64,000 bases of DNA from Verpa conica (Eukaryota > Ascomycota > Pezizomycetes > Pezizales > Morchellaceae): the NCBI GenBank assembly GCA_033030425.1, contig JAUFSD010000004.1, forward strand, positions 1,364,001 to 1,428,000, in the 5' to 3' direction. This document shows, piece by piece, positions 12,910 through 25,855 of the stretch. A program made the translations under genes and the position numbers. The notes under the pieces were generated by a model. That model was not told the DNA's origin, made no database searches, and saw nothing but the letters and a program-made list of their open reading frames with translations. Each line of letters begins with the position of its first letter. Position 1 is the first letter of the stretch.

Positions 12910-13782
12910 CGGACTACCCTGAGCGGCTAGGGGTTAAAATGATGTTTTATCGGCTCAGTGGTATTCCCAATGGAAGATAGGAAGGAGTCAAGTATATGTG
13001 GAGCAGCTTAATGGGTCGATTTTTTGATGCATAAATAATTGATGGACGGCAAGTAGTGATGGAGGCTAAACATACGCATTTTTTTCTTTATTTATATTAT
13101 ATTATGGATTGTGGTACTTTGGTATTGGTTTGTCTTAGCGGGAGAGGTGGAGGTTGTACTAGATTTTTCCTTTTTTTCCCATTCTGTCATGTTCTTTAGG
13201 TGGTCCCTTTTAATCCTGGTAATCACGGTATGCGTGCGGTTTATGGCAAATATCTATTTGCGGTATGACCGAGGACCCGAGCATTCAAACCATCGAAATA
13301 AATTACCGATTCCTAGGCCATGGCTAGATCGACGACCCGTCGTTGGAATGATAAGCGAAGCCGGTTGAGCACATGAGGCTCGGGGACGGGCGCCTGTACT
13401 CACGAGAGGAGTCAGAGGATTTCAGAACATGGCGTTTATTTTTTTCTTTTCGTGGAACCTTGTGACATCTCGGCAAGACCGAGCGAGAGGCCAAGGCCTG
13501 TATCCATAGGGCATTATATCACAGAAACTCTTAGCGGTGCAGACTTGTGTTACAGAATGAATGGTTGATGTGCTCCTGGAGGTGGTGAATCGGGATTTGC
13601 CTTGTGAGTACAAGAAAGTACATCCACACTGTGCCTCCAGACTATCAAAAGTTGTACCACTACATTCTCCCCTCTTACCGGATTTTCAAGCCGCATCATC
13701 GTACAAGAAGCACAATATACGTACACATTATTGCATTCGGAATAGCTTAATCAAGAAATACGAAGCGATGGTGCACTGCTAC
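12910..13782. other. Convergent 3' intergenic region
   Basis: 873 bp between the stops of the converging SPT small-subunit and CENP-I genes. Frames of 60-85 codons occur here but have no family features and probably lie in 3' UTR sequence. Confidence 0.5.
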
Positions 13783-16700
13783 CTACCTACCTGCTGATGA
13801 TTGTATCAAGGATATCATCGTGCTGTGCATGAAGTCCGATATCCCGATCAATCCTCCCCGACCTAGACTATTAAGTACAGCAACTCGAAAATCTGCCCAT
13901 GATATTTTCAAACCCCCGTTCTGCGTGAATAAGCCAATCTGTCAGTATCGATCCAAGGGGGGTGAGTGGAGGTTCATCACTACCGAAGCTAATAGATTCA
14001 ACGATTTCTGTGTTACGGGTCCTGAATGACGAGCCTTGACATTCGCTTGTGCATTCTCCATTCCACGTAAACATTCGGCAGAAAGCTGGGCTAACACTGC
14101 AGAATGTGAAAGTGAAAAGAGTGTCATAAGAGACTCCTCGCGTGCATCTGCAGCTTTGTTGAGTGACGATATAACATTCCTGTGTTTCAAATTAGTTTCA
14201 TTCTTCAGGGACGTGGTAAAATTCACGCGAAGGCAAAAATAAACCAAGCTACTAGGCTCTCGCTAGAAAAAAATAATATATGGTGCGGAAGAGTGATCAA
14301 AAGTTTCTTACTCGGGAAGGGTGCATCCATGTGCATTCTGGTCTTGTTTAGATTCTGGTCCGCCCGATTTGAACGCACGATTCCTCCAGACAAGATTACA
14401 GATATCCATCAAAAACCCATTAAAGTGGTTTACATATTGCCGAGGGTATTCATCAGGCCCATTACCTGACTGGGCCTTTTTAAGGGTAAGCTCGAATGCA
14501 CGCTTATACCTACACACAAATATTAGCGGATCCATTTCCGGGAATGGCCGAGAAGCAAGCTTCAGTTGGGGTAGATCTACTGACTTGGATAAGATCCCGG
14601 ATATTCTAGAAAGCATCATGACATCCCCAGCGAACAAAAATATATATACCAATTGGTCAGGTGGTAGTACAATCCGAAACAATCCGTTTTGCCATGGCAG
14701 CGAAGATGCACACTCATAAAAACAGAGGATCGCATTAGGTATCAATGATGAGCTAGGGAAAGCCTATGTTATAGGTTAGCAACTTATACATTACCTTCTG
14801 AGCAATTACTGCTTACCACTTGTCCTGACAAACATATTTGACCAACATGGGACATGTACTTCCGTAAAGCTAATCCCTCTTCTTCGAGCTCCTCTCTATT
14901 TCTATACGTAACCCCCCATTGGTAGAGTAGTTCTGTATAGAAATTAATCAAGGAAGCAGTCGAAACGTCTGAGGTATTCAATCTTCGATCGGTCGGCTTG
15001 AAAAATGTTACATATAATTCTATAATAGTGTTAATCAGGCCAGTATACGATGTAAGCGCAGGTTTGATGCATACCTCCAAACTCCCGAAGGGGAAGGAAA
15101 CACAGTAGTCCTAAAATAAATTTCTTATGACCTTTTCCATCCCAAATCTGTAAATATTGTTGTAGAAACCCTTCGACCGCTGGCAACAATTGCTAGGCAG
15201 TAACTATGTTAGTCTTGACTTATCATTGGGTATTGCTGGAAATTATACTTTTGTGGAACGTGTGTACTCAAGGATTTTTGATAGGAGTTGTCCTATTCGA
15301 TCGGCACTCCCAAGAGCAGATGTTTGGGATGATCGAAGCTCGTCTGACAAGCAAGCTACGAGCCAATTATTGATTCGTGAGGTTGCCGCATCTGCCCGAG
15401 TCAAATTTGCTTGTGCCTTTCTAATTTCATTAAACGGGCGCTGCCTACCTGAAGGTTTCAAAAGTAGTAGTTTGCATAGAAGCGGATCCTCTAATGCCGC
15501 TACTAGCTGATTCGGAAGCTCCAGCTTATCCAGCTTGTTCACAAAATCATCCACATCCTCCACCTCTTCCAAGGTAACCGAAGCCTTGGCAGCAAATCAG
15601 TCATCACGACTCTATAAATCACTAAAACCTGAAATACTCACCTCGGTGGCGTGAAATGTGTGTACTTCCGGAAGGGCTAAATGATTAGTTTTTTGCCGTT
15701 TTGTGCCTTGTCCGCCTACTTTTCTAACTATCCTAAACAAAGATGCTTCCGATAGGCCAGAATAATCCACTGCGTTTGACTCCTGAATCAAAAGTAGTTT
15801 TTGCATCCATTCAGGATTCGGATGCTGATCACAAGATATAAACTCAGTTAGTAAAGGTTAGCAAAAACCAGGCGGCAACATTAAAGTTCAGAGGATGAGG
15901 CTGAACCCCACGTGACTCACCGAGAACAACCCAAGTTTCGTGGGGGCGATGTCACCCACTATCACATCCGGGTAATAGTCTTTGAATATCTGGAGGAGAC
16001 CATTAAGAGGCTGCTCATTCCCCAGGTTCCGCTTAAATTCTAGCCTATTGTAGGTAAGTGATAGCCTAAACGCCGAAGATACCGCGGGCATGTTATATCC
16101 GAAGGCGCAGTGACACTTACAAAGCTTGGATACGGAAAGGCTTCACGTGTTTCCTTCTTGTTAAAAGAGAAAGTAGATGGCATAAATGGCTCCTAAAATA
16201 AAGACATTAGAGCACTCCTAAAATTGTGTCTTGCACTGAATACCTCAAAGTGATCATGTCTAACAGGCTGAATAAAACGCCATACAGCTGCGAAAGCATA
16301 GTATAGCCTTCAAGTATGTCGTACACCATGACTAGCCAGCGAAGCAAAAGAGCCTTCGGGAGTCAGCCTTTCGCTCGCCTCGAATGGAGTACATTGATCG
16401 GCCGTACCTGCGTTGCCAGAGATGGCTTACTTTGTCCTTGCCCAAAACACCCAACTACTTTGACCACAATAGCTTCCGATACCTTCCTCCGCGGAAACAA
16501 GATCTTGACAATACCAACAATAGTTGATTGGTCAAGGTAGCAAGGAGTTGCAGTTAAGACGCTGATAAGAGCCACCAAGGTATCATTGGCTAAACCACGA
16601 ACTGACGCGTGCTGAGAAAGTTTGTCGATCGCGTCTGCGATTTCACTTTTAGAAAGGGAGTTACGAGCTGAGGCAGCTATACAGAATCAGTATTCTACAC

Positions 16701-16874
16701 TATATAATCTGAACAAAAACTCCACAAACCTTCCCGTAGCTGGCTAACCAGATCTTCAGCATCATCCTCGTATACTGAGCCGAATTCTAGGAGATGCTTA
16801 AGTGGTCAGCTAGTGACTCTAGGATTCAGATCAATCGGGAGACGCGTACCATGGCTTGTAGCTGCTGAAGGCAT
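13783..16874 (-). CDS. mis6: Centromere protein I / Mis6 inner kinetochore subunit
   Basis: Fourteen exons on the minus strand (first to last): 16850-16874, 16730-16786, 16408-16676, 16244-16353, 16121-16192, 15921-16044, 15642-15824, 15249-15584, 15075-15192, 14817-15019, 14585-14763, 14312-14509, 13984-14179, 13783-13938. Every join keeps frame and gives 741 residues, close to human CENP-I. Diagnostic blocks: QALLLRWLVMVYDILEGY, LSQLYGVLFSLLDMITLR, RRKHVKPFRIQALLEF, LLQIFKDYYPDVIVG, HPNPEWMQKLLLIQES, LPAVEGFLQQYLQIWDGKGH, FNGFLMDICNLVWRNRAF and a C-terminal ISWADFRVAVLNSLGRGG. CENP-I is part of the constitutive centromere-associated network and supports CENP-A chromatin and kinetochore assembly. 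The start is the least sure part: an in-frame stop lies just upstream of this ATG, but a further 5' exon near 17,050-17,110 is possible. Confidence 0.92.
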
Positions 16875-19262
16875 TGAGTAAATCTTGTGGGCTAGCTTAT
16901 TCCCCTCCTGATAACGGGGAAACTACGGATCTGAAATCTAGTGGGGTAATCACAGGCGGGGAAGTCGGACAACAAAACTGGGTGAATGTGTCGTTGGTGT
17001 TGGCTTTGACGCGATGCCCGCTTAGATACGATTCCCGTTTGGAGTTAGACACTTACCCCAACTCCGCATTTTGTATTGTCTCGCATCGATACAGTCGTCA
17101 CTGTCGACATCTGAAACATAAGTGACTCGCCTTTGCGCCAGATATAACCGCGTGGCATGCGCTGGTACCACCTTGCCCCCTGCATTGTAACAATGGGAAT
17201 CTCAAGATCTCCACAAGTACAATACCTGTTTATTCAACCGACAACCGTTTAGTGTTATATAGCTATTAAACCGGTGTGTTGGGCCCTTACACTCCCCCTA
17301 AATGTCGAGGGCCTCAACCGGATGTAAGTACTCACCAGAATCTAGTAGTCACAGTGTAAGGGATAAGAGGCCGGCTGCATATCTAACCAGGAGCAGATCC
17401 CCTCTGGATTTACTAAACACTATTAATATACTCTCGGCCCTATCATTTTGAAGCAGAGCTCAAAGCTTTTCTCCTGCAGCGGCTTCCTAATATCCAAACG
17501 GAGATGACCTATACTTCAATATAGGAATTACTGCAGTTGTGCGCACAACCGGGTGATTCTATTCACAGCTAACGACAATTACAACGTTACACGGCGGAAT
17601 CTGTCCCGAGTTGATGAGTGGCCACCAGGGTATTAGCGAGCATTCAGCCCAAACATATGCGGCTTTTATCATATCATATCACAACATGCTCAGCTTCAAC
17701 TTGGATGGAAGGTTGCCTCAGTGCCTGGGTGCACGCTGTCCTCCAAGCCAGCTTTTGTGAAAGCCTGGTTTTCTTATTCTGTTTTGCGTTGGGTTTGCAC
17801 CCGAGTCATCGGACAAACATTTTCGTGACACCAGGCCCGCTTGACTTGCCCCATTCCAGAGCAGTTTAGTAACGTCGCAACCAGAAATCTCAGAGTATTT
17901 GCGGGTGAGACGAAACACGAGAGCGGGAATTCCAAGGAAGTGTTGTACAGGCGTAAAAGCACCCGCTTTTTTTTTTAATTTACCAAGAATGAGGTAAGCC
18001 TTATGGAACATTTAACTGCCAATGTCGGCTTAGCACGGTGCATAGCAATGTTCTGGCATGCGTGTTTACGCGACACCCAGAGCCTTGGGATCAATAAAGG
18101 GAAACCATAGAGAACCTCCTTCTGCAACGGCGATCGTCTGTGTACTTAGTGGAGCAGAAAATGACGAGAGATGCCCAGAGCCCAATCTAGATACATCGAC
18201 CGACAGCTTCATTGTTCATGAGTAACTTATCTATTGCTCAATACCCCCAACACCCCTCTTTTACAGAATGCTGGCCCTTCTCCTAGGCTTCTCCTTACTC
18301 GGTGCCCCCATCCTAAAAATCACTGAACCAGTCAAGTCGGGAACGCGGCTGCTGGAGAATGAGAAGGCGACCTTGTTGCACAGCATCATATCAAGAAGGC
18401 AGTGACCATCCGTAACACAACGTGAGCACGGGGGTGTGACACAGAACAAGAAAGGGTACGGCCTGCACCACAATCTACAGTAATGGATAAACTGAGAGCT
18501 TAAGAGTGGCTATGCAGCCGTTAGGAACAAAAACCCAAAAATTATTGGTCGTATCCATCGAAAGAACCCCCATACGGGTGTTTAAAGCCCGAGAACTTCC
18601 CATTGTACACGCGTTCACCATTCTTGTGTTACCTCGCACAAATCAGTAATACCTACTATTGCTGTTGTACTGCTAGTACTTCATCAACTCGTCCCCCCTC
18701 CCACTTTCCCTTCTCCATCCCCTTCCACCCTCCGTCTACGTTCTTTGGTGCTGTTTCGATTTCTTGTTGGAGGGCTGGTTCTTGTTCTTTCTGGCCTTTC
18801 CTCCCCTTCCTTGTTGCGGGGGTTTATCCGACCTCCACCGTTTGGTTGTTTCTGGTTGTTGCGTTCTCGGTTGCCGTGCACCCGTGGTAAGTGCGTAACA
18901 GCCTCATTCTAGGCTTTATCTGAGCCTCACTCGCCTTTCGCCTACAGCGTTCGACCTTCGCACGCAACTCAGGTTATTCCCAACGGTCCTCCATATAGAG
19001 CCTCCTTTCTACTCCTCTTACATTACATCTTCTTCTCATCGAGCTATATATTTCTCCGGGCTGGTTCAGTCTTAACTATTTTATTCATCCGCTAGACTAA
19101 AGTTCGAAATCTTCCTGGTTATACAACACGGTTCTCGGGCGGCGCATAAAGTTGGCTAGAAGCACCTCTAGCAAGAGTAATCACGCAATCTGTAAACGGA
19201 CTCAAGTAATCGACAGTATTCACACCTTGTAGCAAGTCAAGAAAAGACATCCTACCAATATA
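16875..19262. other. Divergent intergenic region, no gene recognised
   Basis: About 2.4 kb between the start of CENP-I (-) and the GH3-GNAT gene (+). A pyrimidine-rich plus-strand stretch at about 18,670-18,800 precedes the GH3 start and looks like promoter or leader sequence. Frames of 60-97 codons here have no family features. A minus-strand ATG near 17,110 followed by a GTAAGT donor could be an extra 5' exon of CENP-I. Confidence 0.45.
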
Positions 19263-22200
19263 ATGACGACAGTTAGCACTCCTTCGAACACTACCGACAA
19301 TAAATCCAGAATTGAGCTAATTTCTGGCCAGACGAACGGTGAATATACGCAGCCTCGTAGAAGTCCCTCCGAGCCCATTACACAGCGCGACGATGAAGCA
19401 CTACGGTAGGTTTGAGATTCGCTAGTTCAATAGGTTTCGGGTGATAGCTAAATCCAAGAAATATCACCGTAGACTTGTTGGTCAAATGATTATGGTGGGA
19501 TTTGATGGACTTAGTGTTACCCCAGAGATCCGAATGATGATAGAAAAGTACTATGTGGGAAATATAATTTTGACACGAAGAAATATTCAAGGTATGTTTC
19601 CACCTCCATCAAAAATATTTTTTATTTGACCCGATTTTGACGGTATGTAGATGGCGTTCAATTAGCAAGCCTGACACAAGAGCTGCAGAATATCGCACAA
19701 TCGGTAGGATTTCAAAGGCCTCTCATCATTGGAATTGATCAGGAGAATGGGATGGTATGTAGATCCTTCATATTACCCAGACTAAAGACCTCGCTTGTCA
19801 CTGTAGTACAAGAGTTGTACTAATGTGACACAGATCAGTCGATTAGGTGATGGGATACGGGCCACACATTTCCCAGGTTCTATGACTCTTGGAGCAACGC
19901 GATCACCAAGCCAAGCTTTTGACATCGCGAAGGCAACTGCCAAAGAGCTAGTTGCTGTCGGGATCAACTGGAACTTTGCTCCTGTCTTAGATGTCATTAG
20001 TGAAGAGAATGCTGCAACTATTGGGGTTAGGGCTTTTGGAGATGACCCTCAACTAGTAGGCCGTTATGGAGTTGCATTTGCCGAAGGCCTTAGGGCTGGG
20101 GGGATTGGCCACTGTGTGAAACATTTTCCAGGTACAGGAAGAACAAACAAGGATGGCAGTCAAAGTTCAACATTCAACTTCAAAGCACGAGATGAATTGG
20201 AAATGTCAGAACTGGTTCCATTTCGGAGGGCAGTTTCAGCAGGGCTAGACAGTGTAATGCTAACCTCTTCTGTTTGGGAAGGGAGCGAACAGAGTGATGG
20301 TGGCGTAGCAGACGCTAAACATATCATCCACGACGTATTACGAAGACAATTAGGATACGATGGACTTACAATATGTGATATTACTAACATGCCAGCTTTC
20401 ACCAAGCAATCTAACATTGGAGAAGCAGCAGTTATGGCAGTTAGGGTAGGGTGTGACATGTTGCAGATTTTGGAGAAACCGGAGACGCAAAGACAGGCAA
20501 TTGAGGCTATATACGATGCCATTAGTGATGGGAATATCATTAGAAGTGAGATTTATCGATCTTCAGGGAGGGTCCTCCAGTTGAAGGAGCACTACTTGAA
20601 TTGGCGAACAGCTCTAGCTACCCCAGATTCAAATCGCCTACCGTCCTTGATGCAGGAACATCAACTTCTTGCACGAAAAGCTTACGAAAATTCAACGACC
20701 GTGGTTCGAGATGAAAAGAACCTTATCCCATTATCTGCACGCATAAGAATTACAGAAAATATTCTACTCCTTACACCAGTCGTGAGACCTCTTCACCAAA
20801 GAGCACCTGAAGACCCCTCAATAGATCCGTTCGAGTGTTTTGGCAGGGCACTTGCTCGGAAACACCCAAAAATTAGGCATGCTCCCTATACTGTGCATGG
20901 TATCACATCAACCCACGTTGCCCTTATCAAAAGAGCTTCCGCAGTCATATTTGTTACTGCAAATGCAAACAGACCAAATACGAGTTATCAGTTAGAAACT
21001 GCTGGCGCGGTCCATCGTCTTTGTCTTAACAAGCCTTTAGTAACCCTTGCTGCCTGTGATCCTTATGACCTTCTGACCGATAGAACATGTAAGAAGAACT
21101 TTAAGTCTAAAATCTACTATTACTGATCATGTGTAGTTGGAACGTACATATGTACATATGAATACTCGCAAACAGCTTTAGAAACAGCAGCCGCAGTAAT
21201 ATTTGGTGAACGCCACGCACCAGGTGTTCTTCCTATTAGTATACCTGGCACGCCTGCTCTCCGGCAACAACGTCAGTGGTTCGTTGAGGTATGGGAGAAG
21301 AGAAGAGACCTTTTTGCCTCAGCGGACTTATGGCGAGATTGCTTAGGGCGAAAATGGCCGTTGGACGCAAGCACGCTCAGTGCTCTGCTAGACCGTCCCG
21401 GACAATCGAAACATTTTGTCGTACGACACACCATGACAAAAGAACTATTGGGACTCGCTGTGACGTACACTATTCAGTCGGGGAGGGATGAATTGATTGG
21501 GAGTTTGGCTTTGCTTATTGTTCGGCCTACACATAGGTATGTAGTTACTTACCATTTTGGGCTTGGAAAAAAGAAATTTAATTTCCTTGAGCTAATCATA
21601 TATATACAGAAACCTGGGTATTGGAAGATCTCTGCACGATGTTGCGCTTCGACATCTATCAAAACAGCCAGGGATATCGTCATTGCAGCTTGGAAGCATA
21701 TTTCCTCGCCTGTTCCCTGGTCTGCCTGTCGACTTGTCTGATGAAGACCTGTCTTGGTTTTCACACCAGGGCTGGAAATTAGAAGACAAGTTTATCTACG
21801 ATCTTGTGATGCAGATTGATAACTGGACAGTTCCTGAGGGTATCATTGGTCCTCTGCAAGAAAAGGGCGTTTCCTTTGGCTGCTGTAACGCAAACCAATT
21901 TGATGCACTACTCGACTTTGAAGAGAAGAACTTCAGCACGTACACTGGGTGGGTGGAGAAATACCACTCACTAAAGGCGACGGACGATATTGCAGACGCT
22001 ATGATCGCATACACAAGTGAAGGGATTGTCGGGGCAGCGTTTATTTTCAGCCCTGTAGGGAATAACCAGATGTCGAAAGATGTACCTTGGCCGAAGGTAA
22101 TAGGAGAGAGAGTTGGAGGGCTTGCTTGCTTGGGTGTTGGACGTAAGTCTTCATGAAAAGTCTCTATGTGAGCTTGAGCTAATACTAGATTTGATTCTCT

Positions 22201-22444
22201 ATAGCGGAATATAGAGGACAAGGCGTTGGAGTAGCATTGATCTGCGCAGCAATTCTGGAGTTAAAAAATAGGGGTATGCGTGGCTGTTTTGTAGACTGGG
22301 TTGACCTTAAAGGAACCTATCAAGAGCTTGGTATGCTTGAAGTATATCCTTAAATTCTCGTATTTCACCTTACTAATATCCATTTCTCTATTAGGGTTCA
22401 CTCAGTGGGGGAAGTATAGAGAGATTTGGCGGAATGTTGTATGA
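19263..22444 (+). CDS. GH3 beta-N-acetylglucosaminidase-like domain fused to a C-terminal GNAT acetyltransferase
   Basis: Eight exons: 19263-19405, 19473-19591, 19651-19754, 19834-21088, 21137-21536, 21610-22142, 22205-22330 and 22395-22444; 909 residues. The N-terminal half is a NagZ-type GH3 TIM barrel: LVGQMIMVGFDG, YYVGNIILTRRNIQ, LIIGIDQENG, KHFPG at residue 218 and GLTICDITNM, whose Asp (about 304) aligns with the GH3 nucleophile. A GH3 C-terminal domain follows. The last 200 or so residues are GNAT-like, with the acetyl-CoA loop YRGQGVG at about 854-860. GH3-GNAT fusions are known in filamentous fungi; their substrate is poorly defined. Odd point: NagZ enzymes usually carry GHGDT and a DSH acid/base dyad after KHFPG, but here the text is GTGRTNKDGSQSS, without that His. 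No secretion signal is evident, so action is probably intracellular. Confidence 0.9.
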
Positions 22445-23448
22445 TTTCTAGGTTAATTTTTTTGTTTTATTCTTTGCTTTTTAGTGGAGTATGCATGGGA
22501 CTGGGCTTAAAAGGGAGAGAAGAAAAGGATCACGGAACTGGCGCACTTGATGGAATATGTACACACGAAAGTGTACATGAACTCGTTCTTTGGTTAAAAG
22601 CGGCGTTTTTGTGGGAAATGAGGGCTTTCGGGTTTCTTGGGTTTTATTTCGGGTTTTTTATACTTGGTCTTTCCAGGATTTTTTTTGTATTGTACATTCT
22701 CTGCCCCTGGGAATACTGTAAATTGTGTATTAGGTTTGGGTTCCTATCTAGGGAATTGGTACTATAGACAACTTAGTATCTTTGTAGATATATGTATTTT
22801 GACATTCAGATATGTTCCTTATCATATCTGATACTTCCTAGTTCTTTACTTTGAAAAACCAATTACATGTAGCTTGTGGAGAGAAGATTCTAAGCCCAGC
22901 TAAGTACATGTCTTTTGCTAGTAACTTTTCTATAGCAGTAAAATTACTTACAACAGATCACAGTATATCACTCGCTACTCAGTAAACGATAGAATCTAAG
23001 TTATATGTGGATAGCACTATATCTCCTAGTTATTCTTTAGCTAGTAGTTCCCTACAATCAAACATTTATCAAACCAATCTTACTCAAAGCCCTCTATAGC
23101 AGGAGTTCGAAGCCAACAGAATATAATTAGAGTAGCAAATATAGCCTACAACTATTTCATACTTAAATTAGTGCTTTTGAGTCTCCATTTTTTTCCAGAT
23201 GTATGAATTCTAGTATACGACCCGCCTTGTTCATTTTACCAATTACTAGTGTGGTTGTATTAGTAACAAATCTGCAGGCCCAACGGAGGAAGTAGGAAGA
23301 GAAAGGGAAAGAAAGAAAGAAAGAAAAAAGTAACATCACACAAGTCTTGGTTACTGCAGCTGACCCCTCACCCTTCCGCAGCCTCCTCCCCAATCAGTTA
23401 TTATTGTTATTCTGCCAACTCACTCAGTGATTCATTATTGCAGGAAGA
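22445..23448. other. Intergenic, probable 3' UTR plus TDP1 promoter
   Basis: 1 kb. The first 300 bp are T-rich and look like 3' UTR of the GH3-GNAT gene. A purine-rich GAAA run lies at about 23,295-23,330. No gene recognised. Confidence 0.5.
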
Positions 23449-25855
23449 ATGATGATGTTGCTGCGAGCGTCTTACTGCAGCAGGCCTGTGCTTTACCGCG
23501 CAACCCAACGCGTCTTCCCAGCGCGAGTGGGAACCTTACCAACATCCACCTCCAACAACCTACTAGCCATCAACGCCCGGCAGCTATACAACCGCCCACA
23601 TAGGCATAAAGACATGTCGAGCTCTCCCTATGTCGTACCTGACTCTGATGAGTCTAGCGATGATGATCCTATGCTTGCCCTTGCAATCAAGTTGTCGCTG
23701 CAGCAAAGTGGCGGAGAGTCGAACGGGGGGTCATCATCGGTTAAGAGGTTACATGGGAAAAGGAAGGCGGATTTGATTGTGATTTCGGATACAGAGGAGG
23801 ATGATAAGTCGAGTAGGAAGGTGGCGAGGGGGAGTAGGGAGGGAACTACGACTACGCCTACAGGAGGGTGGAAGAAGAATGAGGGTGCTGGGAGCTCTAA
23901 GAGTGGGGGTGGGATATCATCGATGGGATTTGATAGAGCGCAGATGGAGCATGAAAGGTTGGAAAGACTGGGAAAGACGATGCCATCATTTCATGGGGCG
24001 GGGGTTCAGCAAAAGGGCGCTAGGGATGAGGGGACCCTCAAACAGACTACATTCTCCAGACAAATAGTTCGCAGGGTTGGAGGACCTGAAGTCAAAGATA
24101 GCGGAAGGAAATGGGAAGGAATAGCAGTGGCCGATTCCCGGGCAGAGGAAACCAGTAAACCTATGTACTTCCCTAATGGTACCGTTAAAAAAACCTGGAT
24201 CTACGGTGTCCCACGGGATGGGAGCGAAATCACAATTGAAGAGGTCCTTGGGAAAGATACTCTCTATGGAGCTGTTTTATCCGCCTATCAATGGAATCAC
24301 GAATGGGTATGGTCCAAGATCCCCAATGGAAAGTTGCAGAGGTTCGTTCTTGTCATGCAAGCCAAAACGGATGATGATAAAGAACTTATTTTGAGCGTAC
24401 TTGGTGGACTACCGAAAACGACTATTGTGTTCCCACCTATGGAGACTGGCGTGAACTGTATGCATAGTAAGCTTATGGTACTATTCCACCGACGACGGGA
24501 AACGGGGGAGGAGTGGTTGAGGATTGCGGTGCCAAGTGCAAACTTGACGGATTATGATTGGGGGGAGGGAGGGACCATGGAGAATGTCTGCCTTCCGTTC
24601 TTCCATGCTTTACGAACTGTTTTTTCTTTCTCTTTTCTAACACGAAGCATAGACAGTGTTTTTGATTGATCTTCCGAAACTCTCCACTCCTAGGGATTTA
24701 GATACGCAATTTGCCACTTCGCTCTACAGCTTCTGCAAGGCTAAAGGGATCCCCAGTGACGTTCTCGAGAGACTCAATAATTACGACTATTCAGCAACTA
24801 GGGGTATGGCCTTTGTACACTCAATAGGCGGAGCTCATTACGAGGAAGAAATTTGGAAGAATACTGGTTACCCGGGCCTAGGCACTGCTATAAAAAACCT
24901 TGGATACAATTCTGGAAAAGATCTCGAGGTTGACTTTGTGACTTCTTCCCTTGGCGCTACTAAGTATGATTTTGTTATAAATATGTATAATGCGGCTATG
25001 GGCTTTGACGGTACCGGCGATCTCGCGCGAAGGCCACCCCCAAAACCTGCTCCGAGCAAAAAGAAACTCAAACAAAAGAAGTCAGAGCAGATCCCAGCCA
25101 AAATGGAAAATCCCGTAGTAGAGGCAGCGTCAGACACGGAAAGCGATATTGGCATCGAGTGTGATGAGGAAACATCCTGGGAGCGGGTAAAAGAGAGGTT
25201 TCGAGTCTACTTTCCAAGCAGGGATACGGTCATCAATAGTAAAGGTGGATTACATGGGGCGGGGACAATTTGTTTTCAGAAAGAAATGTGGGAACAGGAG
25301 GGGTATTCAAAGGATATTTTGAGAGACTGTGTGAGCACTAGAACGGGGATTTTGATGCACAATAAAATGCTGTTTGCTAGGCCGGCGAAGCAGCTAGATA
25401 CTCCTGTGGGGAAGGTAGATGCGTGGGCTTATATCGGGTCTGCAAATCTCAGCGAAAGTGCTTGGTAACAACCCCCTCCACTTATTAATTTATACAGACA
25501 TGGCTAGTAAGTTAATTGAAGTAGGGGTAAACTGGTGATGTGTGCCGGCAAGAAAAAGCCCAAGATCAAGTGCAAGAACTGGGAGTGTGGTGTTATTGTC
25601 CCTATTATTTCCGAACCCAAAAGTGGGCAAGAGCTATCCGGAAAAGCACCGGAAAAGCCAGGGAGAACGAAGCCATTGGGGATGGAAGTTTTTGGGGATG
25701 TTGTTCCGGTACCGATGCATACGCCTGGAGAGAACATTCATCCAAACAAGAAGCCATGGTTTCATCATGAGATTGCGATGTTGGCGTCCCAAGTTACAAA
25801 GATGAGGAAAAAAGAGGAGAAGGAGTGGTGGAAAAAGGGTACTAAGAATTGGTGA
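23449..25855 (+). CDS. TDP1: Tyrosyl-DNA phosphodiesterase 1
   Basis: Three exons, 23449-24585, 24653-25464 and 25525-25855; 759 residues. Two HKD catalytic motifs place it in the phospholipase D superfamily: NCMHSKLMVLF (His339, Lys341) and ILMHNKMLFAR (His615, Lys617). Other Tdp1 blocks are AVLSAYQWNHEWVWSKIP, VPSANLTDYDW, SLYSFCKAKGIP and YIGSANLSESAWGKLV, which crosses the last intron. The enzyme removes topoisomerase I peptides from DNA 3' ends. The N-terminal region has an acidic stretch and a ubiquitin-interacting-like motif, DPMLALAIKLSLQQS (about residues 73-87). The first 55 residues are Arg-rich and poor in acidic residues, followed by a second in-frame ATG at 23614 (Met56), so mitochondrial and nuclear forms are possible. 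An acidic, Lys/Pro-rich insert lies between the two HKD motifs. Confidence 0.94.

Noticed and set aside
17718..18011. 97-codon minus-strand frame between CENP-I and the GH3-GNAT gene
   Set aside because: No family features; splice sites around it do not extend it into anything recognisable.
19406..19433. 28-bp intron at the first exon of the GH3-GNAT gene
   Set aside because: Too short for a fungal spliceosomal intron; the acceptor at 19472 gives a 67-bp intron, keeps frame and yields LRLVGQMIMVGF.
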